The notes below the pieces were generated by a model. That model made no database searches and had not been told where the DNA came from. It saw only the letters and a program-made list of their open reading frames with translations. Below are positions 25,401-34,789 of a stretch of 64,000 nt of DNA, piece by piece (position 1 is the first letter of the stretch; every line of letters begins with the position of its first letter). The stretch spans positions 992,001 to 1,056,000 of the forward strand of contig NW_020167528.1 in the NCBI RefSeq assembly GCF_001641265.1. The letters are read 5' to 3'. The translations under genes were made by a program, and so were the position numbers. Source of the stretch: Pseudogymnoascus destructans. Its lineage: Eukaryota; Ascomycota; Leotiomycetes; Thelebolales; Thelebolaceae.

Positions 25401-27986
25401 GCTTCGCGCAGACAGCGGCAAGATCGTCATGTATTTTACAAGCCCGAGGAAGTCAGATGTTCTCCAAGCTATTCGTGGTGCCAAAATCAAATACTCCAAG
25501 GATTTAAAGCCCAGCCAGCCATTTGAGCGACTTATCCGGCCACAGGATATTCCAGGGACTCTCCTTAACATCTCATTCACAAACTTGGCAAGTCTCGATC
25601 AGAATCTTCGCATAGCAGCATACAACCTTCTCTGTGCGCTCTGTCAAACCTTCAAATTTGGCGTGAACTCGAGTTTCATGGCCTCCAAAGGTAAGACGGC
25701 CTTATAATTTCCACATTCCACATGTGCTTCTATCTAACATTTCCAGAATTATCCATACCGCCAAGTGCATCCCATTTCATTGTCAACGTGAGCAGACAAC
25801 TTGCCGCTTCTGAGCCTCAACTTACAGCAGACTTTATGAATGAGTTTTTTGTTGGCTGGGAGAGTTTCCCCTTACAACAGAGGCCATTGAGTTTGGCATA
25901 TCTATCACCTTGGTTGTCGGGTCTGAGAAGCCAGGTTCTAGCAGTTGAAATTGACGGCGAGAAAGCGAGGGAGCGAATAGCTTCGATCTTCAGGAAACTG
26001 ATAGATGTTACCGTACCCGACTCCACCCTCTGCATAACTCTGGAACAGATAATATGGCCTGTTATTTGCGAGGACGATGTCCTAACTGATATTTTAGTGG
26101 ATGAAATTATAAAGAGCGCATTAACATCCAGTAACAACGAGAGCCGTATTTCACGCCTCGGCTCGATTATTGCATCCCTCCAGGTTGTGACTGTTAGGGG
26201 CAAATTGATCAGCAGGTTACGAAAGGCACTCAATCGGACTTCTCTCCGACCTACGAGGCTATTGCCCGAGAATTCAGTCTGGGACGAGATATGCATACTA
26301 CTGCGACTCTGCTTAGCAGCCTCGTTTAATAGTGGTGTGCAGGCGCACCTCTATCTTCCCGAGATATCTCATATCATCACCATGCTGGCGAACACTGGCC
26401 CGGCACAAATCAGGCTTGTGGTCCATGGTCTTTTGGTAAATACAGTTCACATATTGTGCACTTGCTTTTCGACGGACGAAAGTAAGCTCGTGCGGCTTAA
26501 AGTGATTCTAGCGTCACTCTCCGATCCAAACACTGCCCACCAGGCAAATCTCAGCGGAGTAACTCGAGAAGGCACCACGATTTCGCACGCTCAGGATCCG
26601 ACATGGCAAATATTGAGCTCAACAGAGGCCCTCGCAGTACTTCTTTCGGAAGTAAGCAGCCTTGCAGCGTCATCGGTTGATCTTTCAAACGCCTGGCGTT
26701 CACGGTGGATGAGTCTTGTCGCCAGTACAGCATTCCAAAGTAACCCAGTCATACAGCCCAGGGCTTTTGCTGTCATGGGCTGCTTGGCACGTGAAGATGT
26801 GGACGACGATCTTCTTTATCAAGTATTAGTTGCTCTCAGGAAGAGCGTAAACCGCTTTGCTGATGAAAACGATAATGAGATGCTCGTCTCTATTGTTACC
26901 TCGCTCACAAAGATGATGGAGAAACTCCCCACAACGTCGCGCTATGGGCTACAGCTTTTTTGGTTGGCTATGGCGCTCGTGAGGCTTGTCCCTCTCAATT
27001 TATTTTCTTGCGCCGCGTCCTTTTTGGAGGCCGTCCTCATAAACATTAATACATCGGGAGACTTGAAAGGCGGTCGTATGGTACCTGTGCTACTACAGGG
27101 ACGATTGGCTCTAGAAGATTCAGCTTCACAGCTCGATGAAAGCTATGGGATACATTTCAACATCGACAACTTCCACTTTGCGGTCTGTGCGTCATTGGTT
27201 AAAGGCCTCACTGATACTGTGACGAAGGCTACAACTGTCAAAGTCCTCTCTACGTTTCTTGAAATTGCTAGCTCTAGCGCAGTAGGAGGGCGCAAATTTC
27301 CGGACGATTTGAGCTGTCTTCCATACCTAGGATTGGTCATGTCCCGAGCCCTTACTACGGAGGAAGCGAAGGGTAACCTTTGGCTTGCGGGGATCAATGG
27401 GGACAAGAGCAGCACCCCGGAAGACGTCCTGGCCATGATAAACCTGGATACCATCAAGGATAAGGAACTGCTGTTGAACACGGCTATAAACCTTGTTGAC
27501 TTTCGCTATCTAGAAGACAGTGTTCAGAATCGGGGATTGGTTTGGATGAACAAGGTTGCTATTATCAGGCCCACTGTGATACTCCATCTGTAAGATCATT
27601 TTGCCTCTGCTCTATCCTTCTTTCTCTACTTTATTTGCGCTCGTTTACTAACCCACGGTAGTTCCTGTCCTATCCTCAGCATCCTGGATGAAGTGCTGTT
27701 ATCAAGCCAGAATTTTGTGACTCTCAAGTCGGCACAGATGCTTTTGCGAACCTTAACTACAAACCCCAAACTGTCCGACACTGTTGACGCTGCCCAGCTC
27801 TTGGAAGATGTCCTTGAAGACATCGGCTTCGGCGGGCTATGGGTGTCTTCTACATTTCACAACTCAGCTGAGCGAGACGGGCATTGCACGGTTTTGACTG
27901 ACAAGCTCATCGAAGTAAGCAATACTTCATACTTCTTTAATGGATCCATGCTAACACTCGTGGCACCAAAGCTCATCATCACATAA
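19431..27986 (+). CDS. neurofibromin/IRA-type Ras GTPase-activating protein
   Basis: Negative regulator of Ras-cAMP signalling: the GAP domain speeds GTP hydrolysis by Ras. I resolve fifteen exons: 19431-19490, 19541-21136, 21183-21499, 21550-21670, 21723-23267, 23316-23475, 23528-23817, 23872-24159, 24210-24581, 24629-24715, 24760-24959, 25014-25690, 25747-27589, 27662-27914, 27972-27986. Together they give 2,607 residues, in the NF1/Ira size range. The GAP domain covers roughly residues 1220-1560: EELIKHEVDNT, the arginine-finger loop LLRRNCVTTKILSVYAR, and the FLR block AVGAFIFLRFFCPAIVAP. The Sec14-PH module of neurofibromin follows (DGLSMICIILRNIDAE, FHPKSVDYHLIGSLQDLQ), then a long helical C-terminal region. 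The intron at 23818 starts GTGATT, chosen because it rejoins NICSI to ISSSVMTRFPDAK. The last intron is 57 nt and stop-free, so its splicing is uncertain. Confidence 0.92.
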
Positions 27987-28124
27987 CACTCAGAACCACT
28001 GGACTAGATTTTTTATCCTCTCCGACCAGTTCTAGTGAGGGAAAATACATTTAAAACGATGAATGACAGTTATGAGAACCATGACCACGAAAACTGATCG
28101 ATAAATATATATCACCGTACTATA

Positions 28125-28390
28125 ACGTAACTCGTGGCGTAACGGGACGGATGGCGTAACGGGACGCTTTGCCAGAGCCACCCGCACCCCACCAAAATCA
28201 AGGTCACATGACCAAAATTAAAACGTTAATAACTTTTGTAATAATGCTTATAACGCTTAATCCTCTTAGACTATTACTCTTTATATCATACTCTAACATG
28301 TGTAAAAATGCTAGTAGTACTAGTTTTGTTTTACAAAAGATATTAAAGCTTATATTTTACTATATAAAATATTTATATGGTAAAATAACA
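28125..28390. mobile_element. truncated pogo/Tc1-like element end, AT-rich relic
   Basis: Right after the RasGAP gene the sequence reads tata then ACGTAACTCGTGGCGTAACG, with a direct repeat of gtaacgggacg inside the first 50 bases, followed by about 200 bases of very AT-rich DNA. The TA-flanked ACGT start and the internal gggacg motif resemble the inverted-repeat ends at 54640 and 60198. No matching right-hand inverted copy was found nearby, so I read it as one end of a decayed element. It marks the boundary between the housekeeping block and the accessory region. Confidence 0.35.
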
Positions 28391-28560
28391 CGCGGCAAGT
28401 CCGCATCAGGAAACCGCGTCCGCCCGCATCAGGAATCCCCCCCGCATTAGGCAAGGCGCGTGCACGGACGCACCGCCGCTTTCGCGGGGTATAAAGATTC
28501 ACCCTCACCACTCTCCTTTTCTTCCCTTCCCTTCACTCTCTCCATTCCCCGACAGCCAAC
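28391..28560 (+). promoter_or_regulatory. GC-rich promoter-like block with triplicated CCGCATYAGG and a TATA box
   Basis: CCGCATCAGG occurs at 28401 and 28424, and the variant CCGCATTAGG at 28442. About 40 bases further a TATAAAG box (28490-28496) is followed by a long pyrimidine tract of C and T. This order resembles a strong fungal promoter. No intact gene follows directly; the next gene I can support starts at 29470. It may belong to a degenerate repeat rather than to that gene. Confidence 0.3.
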
Positions 28561-28671
28561 ACACACCGCTTCGCTTGCGACGCTCCGTTGCCTGACATGC
28601 GCCCAAGGTGGGCGCCTTTCGGCCCTTCTGCTGCTGTCCCACTGCTGCCAGGCTCCCCTCGACGGCAGCAC

Positions 28672-29260
28672 CGCAGCCAGACACCGCATCCGGCTCGAAT
28701 CCGCGACGATCCTGCCTCCATATCATAACCCATATTCACTCCGACGGCGCTCAGCGCGTTGAATCTGACTCACATAGGCTCGTGATGCGGGCTCAGGAGG
28801 GGCTGAGGTTGGAGCGCCCTTGAATCCGCCTCGTTATGCACCGTTGTCCTTCCCCTTCAGGCAGAGCGTGCAGGAGATTGAGGTGCTGCAGGGGCTCGGA
28901 GACGCACACGTCACAGCGCACAGCCAGTCGTGAAAATGCCTGACGTTGGCTAGGCTCCTCGAGACGGTCACGCTGCAGTCGGACACCCCATCCGGCTCGA
29001 ATCCGCAACGATCCTAACTCCATAACTTCGACGCTGTGACTGCGGTCACCGCCTTGCATCTGCGTCACATTGGCTCAGAAACAGCCGAGGCCAGAGCAGT
29101 TTTGAGTCTGCGTTGTCATCGCACCATTGTTTCTGCCCCTTTAGGGAGAGAGCGCCGGAGGTTTGAAGTGCGGCGACGCTTCGGGGCACACATGCTGCCG
29201 CACGTAGCCAGTCGCGAAAATGCCTCGCGTTGGCTCGGTCTGGGCTGCGCCACCATTGGT
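28672..29260. repeat. diverged tandem duplication, about 0.3 kb per unit, GC-rich
   Basis: Two consecutive copies of a unit of about 285-300 bp. The segment with the core atccggctcgaatccg occurs at 28687 and again at 28990. The segment agccagtcgtgaaaatgcct at 28922 recurs as agccagtcgcgaaaatgcct at 29206. Many differences between the copies are C/T or G/A. Open frames across it are in all frames and do not resemble a protein family. Confidence 0.55.
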
Positions 29261-29469
29261 GGAGAACTGCGATATACTCGATAGGTCATTTGCGTGGGAT
29301 CGGAGTTCATGCGGCCACCTCAGTACAGTCGTCGGCAAGGCCGCGGAGCTGAGCAGGCACGGGATGGCAATCTCTCAGAACTGTGATGTTGTAACTGGTC
29401 GATTATGCATGGGAACATTCCTGCGCGAGATGCAGAGGTTTTTGCTCTGGTGTAGATTTAGTCGGGAAG

Positions 29470-31728
29470 ATGGCAGGAGGGGCAGGCGATGCGACCGAAA
29501 AGCCTACATATGAGCCTTTCGATCCCCTGCCTACAGTTGGTGAAATAATTCAAATCGATTTTGATGCGCTCAACATGGCCACCTTTGCCCCAATACCTTA
29601 TAAATATGTGCCAACTGCCTCGCGTCCTCGGGGCGCGAACGCTCGCCGCAAACCTACCCCAGAGCAATCCAGTATCCTCAACGACCACTCTCCCGCCAAG
29701 CAGAAGGGAGTCGCACTCGACGCTCCATGGCCAGCAGTAGGCGCAGCAACTGATGAAAAAGGCAGCGGCATGCCCGGATATCAAGGTATTTGAGAGACTT
29801 AAATGCTAGTTGTAGCAGGCATGACTAACTTTGGGAATTTCAGTTAAGAGTAGCAATGCATATTTCGGTAACAGTGGCGATTATAGCGACGACTACTTCC
29901 CCACAATCGAGGAGCTTTTGCACACCAAACTACAGACGGCGGGCTTTGGCCTGGGGGAACCAGGTAAAGAACACATCAGAGGAGCTGTGGAAGAATGTTT
30001 GGCGAAGGTCAGGTCCATCGACCAAGACACGTCAGTATCGAGCGTCAGTTCTAGTGGTGACCAAGGTGAGCACCCCTAATATCTTTCGTCGCACATGACA
30101 AACTCTGACATGATTCTTGCCATTGTGTGGGCAATCCAATTGAACTGCAAGATGACGAATTTTGTGCCTCTGAGGACGAAATTGACTGGGGAAATGTAAG
30201 CGGGGACCAGGAGAATTTTAGTCGCACTGAAACTGTGCTCAATCCGATCCTAACGCCTACTTCCGATCCTAACCAAGAATCCTCGATGTTGGATTCTATG
30301 CGCCCCTCGAGCGAGCCATTGCAAAGCCGCATCAACACAGAAGACCCTTTTACGGGTTGTGCTGAGTCTGAGACAACAAAGTCTCTCTCCACGCGTCATT
30401 GCGACCAGTCTCCACGCCGGCCTAGATCGTCACAACAAGGCCGAATCAGTCAGGCAGCTTGTGCCTATCGCAGGCAATCTAAGCCTGAATTCGATAATAA
30501 TACCTCTGAGGAGATGCTTCCGCAGCAGCAAGACGAAGCAGAGAATATCAATAGCAATGGCAATGGACTACAACAGTCAGACGAAAAGACGGCGAGGGTA
30601 GCGCCAGTAACTGAAATGGGCGACGAACTCCATCTCCCCGCGAGTGTGATTAGAAGGACCAGCTTAGCCAAGCGCCACAGGATCCTCACCCCCCGCAGTC
30701 TATCCCTGGAGCCAAGCCTAGAACAAGCGACAAGCAACAGCGACAACTACAGCGACAACTACAGCGACGACGAGCTCAGTACCACCGAAGCTGAGTCAGA
30801 CGAGAGCGACCGGAGGCGATGCCCTACTAAGCGGAAGCGGCCATTCTCATCTTACGTTAGCCCAACGCAACGGAAGCGTGGGCAGCATCTTCAGCTTGAA
30901 TCTACCCAGCAGAGAAGAAATTGCTTCCCGCAGAGGCACCCAGCCTGCAAAGGTGACAGCCAACTACCCTCGCCACCCCATTCTTCTCTGGACCGCGGCG
31001 CCCTCAGCGAATCATCCAAACATACCCGGCCACTACTAACTGAGGTCACATTCCGTCCCTATTCTCCGGATTACTATTCCTTTTCGGCGCTCATTCAGGA
31101 CGATCGTGACGAGCCGGAATTCACTTTCGGCCAATTCTCTAAACTCGTCGAGTGCGTCGGCCATGCCGGGAATACCAAGGACCTCACGATAAAGCAGCTA
31201 AAGCAACACTTGTTCTTGGTGACTGGTTTTAGCCGGCGTACGTCTTCCCGCCCTTCTCAAAGTGGGAGGACTGTAAGGTCTACTACAAACGCATGCCTCG
31301 TCCCGCTAAGTGCAGGGCGTACCCTGGCAGACAAAGGCCGTAGCGCGAGCACTTTTCCATCACAGCGGCGAGAGGCGTCAAGCCGCATCGTTGACTATAG
31401 TTTTGGCGACGGTTCGAGCGAGGATGAACTGGGACGTTCGGACAAGAGAAAGTATAGTCAATGGTTAGCGTCAAGCAGGTCTGATGTCGATGGTTTTGGC
31501 GACGGTAATCCTAATACCGGTAGCGATGGTGATGCATATTCGAGCGAGGATAATGTGGGCCGTTCGGACGATAGGAAATACAGTGAATGGTCACCGCTTG
31601 ACAAGCAGCGCTTATCAGCGTACAAGAAGGAGGGCAAGACTTGGGAGTGGATCTTCAGCAAGTTCCCGGGCAGGACTAAGGGCGCAGTACGCACGCGCTG
31701 GAGCACATTGCAGCCGAGGGTAAAATAG
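29470..31728 (+). CDS. Myb/SANT-like DNA-binding domain protein, accessory
   Basis: Three exons (29470-29785, 29844-30065, 30152-31728) with introns of 58 and 86 nt make a 704-residue protein. Most is low-complexity, rich in Ser, Asp, Arg and Gln, and probably disordered. The last 50 residues form a Myb/SANT-like helix-turn-helix: KYSEWSPLDKQRLSAYK then TWEWIFSKFPGRTKGAVRTR, with the spaced Trp residues of the fold. A conserved-looking middle block (EFTFGQFSKLVECVGHAG) may be a second domain I cannot name. Just before the SANT domain the motif SSEDELGRSDKRKYSQW is duplicated as SSEDNVGRSDDRKYSEW. The role is likely DNA binding in the nucleus; the target is unknown. Its last codons are duplicated at 39233. 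Confidence 0.6.
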
Positions 31729-32035
31729 GTCACTTAAAGCCCTCACAGCCTCCACATTGTGGTGCGCATCATTATGGTATGCCTCGGGCGTCTATAGATA
31801 GTATAGAGTAGATCTAATGTGATGTATGAATATGATGTATGAATATGATCTTGCTCTATGCATACGACTAGTTCACCTTTGACTGTGAAGCAAGTAGTCA
31901 AGGTAATAATAACCCACGCCTATCACCACTCACCGTCTCTTGAAGCCTTAACGCTCGCCCTGGTGGATCGTCTCGGCCTCCATATCCTTCTCCAGCATGA
32001 TCAGACTCCAAAAATACCCCGAAAATGTGTCCAGT
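31699..32035. repeat. 335-bp direct repeat, copy 1
   Basis: This segment runs from tggagcaca, inside the last codons of the Myb-like gene, to gtgtccagt, and reappears in the same orientation at 39233-39565. The two copies differ at few positions: a 4-bp indel near tacgactagttcacc versus tacgactcacc, plus scattered substitutions. Between the copies lies 7.2 kb carrying the membrane-protein gene and the SesB-type NLR. Confidence 0.9.
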
Positions 32036-32181
32036 CCGACAAAGGTGCTGTAGGAATATATTGGTCGAATGCATTTGGACTTTTGCCCCATCTCGATGTC
32101 TTTGCACTGGCCGCCCAGCCACTGATATGTTTAAAGCTGATGCTTACCGCTCTTATCTCCATAGAGAGCACGACTTTGCAG

Positions 32182-32205
32182 ATAGCTCTCGTATACGAGA
32201 GCTAT
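32182..32205. repeat. 24-bp perfect palindrome
   Basis: atagctctcgta is followed directly by its exact reverse complement. It sits just outside the direct repeat, between it and the end of the minus-strand membrane-protein gene. It could form a cruciform, be a dimeric protein-binding site, or be chance. Confidence 0.6.
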
Positions 32206-32321
32206 ACACCGACAAAATAGTTTGTGAAGTGCTGAGATTGGACTACAATTGCCTAGTGCCAGTGTTTTCATTTTTCCGTAAACAGTCAGCAAAGTTGGGA
32301 GGAAACGATTCGAGTAGGAAC

Positions 32322-34789
32322 CTATATAAGAAACTTGAAGATAACCGTCACAATAATGCTTGCTACAGCCAACGTGAAACTGCCTAGTCCGAACACCTGA
32401 TAACCTTTCCCTTGAGCTAGCTTAGCACAAACGACAACAATAACGATTGTCACTAGTAAAACGACCAAGGAAATCGAAACTTTAAAAAATACCGGGACCA
32501 CCAAGTTTTCTTCAAAAAAGAGACCCCATCCATAAGGCGGCGTGGTAGGATCCGCTTTAAGTCGTTGCTCAAGTCTCTTTGGCGTATTGTTGACGAAAAA
32601 CCGTCCCTTCTCTGGGCTGTTGGTACGTTGTTGCCTGGCTCGGGCCTGTATGGAAGGCAGCGGAGGTATCTCAACTACCACATCCTGCAATTCGATGTCA
32701 TCTCGACTATTCGGCACCGAAGCCAAAACGGAAATCCCACGGAATAATCTAAAATTAATCCAGAGCCGTTTAATTTTTCCTTTCCAGTTGAAAGCAGTCC
32801 AGAGAAGTTTGACCTTGCTTTTACAGAGCCGTTGCAGTCGCTTACTCGCCAGCCAAGTCGACGAGCTATGTGGTTTGTCCCATAGATGCATTATCCATTT
32901 CCCCTGTGGTCGCGGTTGTGGATCCGCCGGACAGGGAGCCCACGCATGCCTCTCGCTCCACTCTGCTGGAGGGCCCCATTCTTCTTGAAGGAGCGCAAGA
33001 TCAACAAGGTCACTTTGTGCTCTACCTACATCCAAGTCGTCCTCGACATCATAATCGAAGCTAGAGTTGTCCTCTCTAATGAGCAAGAACTTCTGCCAAG
33101 TCAGATTCACCTCAACTCAAATAAAGTTTCAACTGAAACATACCCGAACGAATCGTATATCCGTAACTGCTGTCCACGACAAAAAGTAGGTGGCCCACCC
33201 TCTAGCTGCAATGTACTCTTTCTTAAAGGATAGGAGGAGCTCATCGTCATACGGATCTTCTCCGACCTCCATATGCACTGCTTTGCTGACGTGGTTGTTG
33301 TGATAGAAACACAGAAGCAGCCATTGATCGCTAGGTGACATGATAGATCGTGACTGAGATTCCTCTACCTTGCCTAAGGTCTGCTCATGATCAATCTCTG
33401 TCCTTGGATGAATTTCAGAATGTGGGTCCTGAGCTGTCTGTCCTGAAGCACTAGATTGCAGATCTGGTGTTATCGTCGTAGAGCTTACAATGTGTTGATG
33501 GGGTTGTAAGGGAGATGGCGTCTTGGGAAGCTCTATATGTTGCTCTTTGTCGTCATTCAATGCATGCAGAGTGACTGGTGCATTCACAACTTCAAGAGAC
33601 CACACGAGTATCCGCGCTTGATACCCAGCTTGTATCAGCTGGAGTTGAAAATGTTGCTGCAGTAAGTCGAGATGCGGGATAATCCTCTGAAAAGCTACAA
33701 CCACAAGTCTACGAATTCTTTTAGCATATTAAAATATCGAAGATACAAAAGAATATGAATACATACGCAGTCCCAACTAAGTCGAACGAATCCTCGGTTC
33801 AGTGGTCTTTTGTATAGACCGATATCTTCGGCCATGGTTATGCATTGTAGAAGAAAGGATTGATACAAATTGAACAGAAATCTCGTTAACTTAAAAGTCT
33901 TCTCACAATGGTAAGGCTCCTTGTGTAGACCTTTGATAGGGGTAATTCGTGACCGAGAAAAAAGGGTCTCCGAGTCATTCCAAGAAATATGGTCTGCTGG
34001 ATTGTTTCCAGAGACAAGAGTGGTTGTAGGGTCACCCTGGTGGTCATCAACGTTTTGAATCCCTTGGCTATCCTGGCCCTGGTTCTTTTGGCTACCTGGA
34101 GATTCTTGTACCTCGGTATGGGTTTGAATGGGACCTAGGATGACTTTCGAGAACACGAAGGTGTGGAGGTTGTTTCTGTAGGAATTGAATGGCTGTCCTG
34201 TAGTTAAAATTTGCGCAGCTTTCCGCAGGTGTGCATGAGTGACATCGTGCACAGCGCTGTCGACGCTGATATCGTCTCCATCATCGTCTCCATCTTCAAC
34301 TCCATCCTCATCGCTACTTGGATCTCTTTCAAAATCATCATTCCTCAGCGGATCTTCCACCATAAGCTCACTATTTGTCTCAGTGGACTGCAGATAGCGA
34401 TTTATTGAATATTCCATTTCGTCAGTAGAAGGTGCCTTCTCTTCGAGCTCGAAGGTCTCAGGCATGAGAATGCGGTATATGTAGCTTGAAATCTGCGTTC
34501 TTGTGGCCCGAAGCCGCAAGAAACTTACCACTAGTTTGTCTTCTGGAGTTGTCTGGGCTTCAGCTTTGAGACACAAATAGTAGGACTTCAGTAAACGCCT
34601 ATTGTTTCGAATGAACTTTGTCACACCGAGCCTTTTCAAAGCCAGTCGATACAGAGTAAATAGCTCTTGGTCCTCAGAGAAGCGCTTGGCGATGAGCCAC
34701 GCCGCTGCCACGCGCAGCGGTGATAAGGCTGACTCAGTCTCGACCGTTGATCGGATATCTTCATCATCAGACGCAACACTCGAACTCAT
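32322..34789 (-). CDS. two-pass membrane protein of a fungal accessory family, fused in frame downstream of an NLR
   Basis: I place the start at an internal ATG (MSSSVASDDEDIRSTVETES), because that region looks like the N-terminus of a separate fungal family. Exons 34789-33767, 33686-33144 and 33092-32322 give 778 residues in phase. The order is: a helical N-terminal block (LRVAAAWLIAKRFSEDQEL, RFIRNNRR-like KFIRNNRRLLKSYYLCLKAE), an acidic linker, an FVRLSWDC segment, a middle block (DQWLLLCFYHNN, ATYFLSWTAVTDIRFV), and a C-terminus with GWGLFFEE followed by two predicted transmembrane helices (about residues 710-735 and 750-775). The reading frame is open upstream without a stop into NLR TPR repeats, so transcription as one fusion is possible. 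The acceptor of the first intron is ambiguous: an alternative at 33709 would encode CTCGCSFSED but then requires a frameshift. Function unknown. Confidence 0.5.

Noticed and set aside
28686..28700. tRNA-like B box (ggctcgaatcc) in the GC-rich tandem units
   Set aside because: No matching A box, acceptor stem or anticodon arm at the right spacing in either copy.
29116..29784. Minus-strand open frames overlapping the start of the Myb-like gene
   Set aside because: They overlap the GC-rich tandem repeat and the first exon, with no family match; the plus-strand model with three phased exons is better supported.
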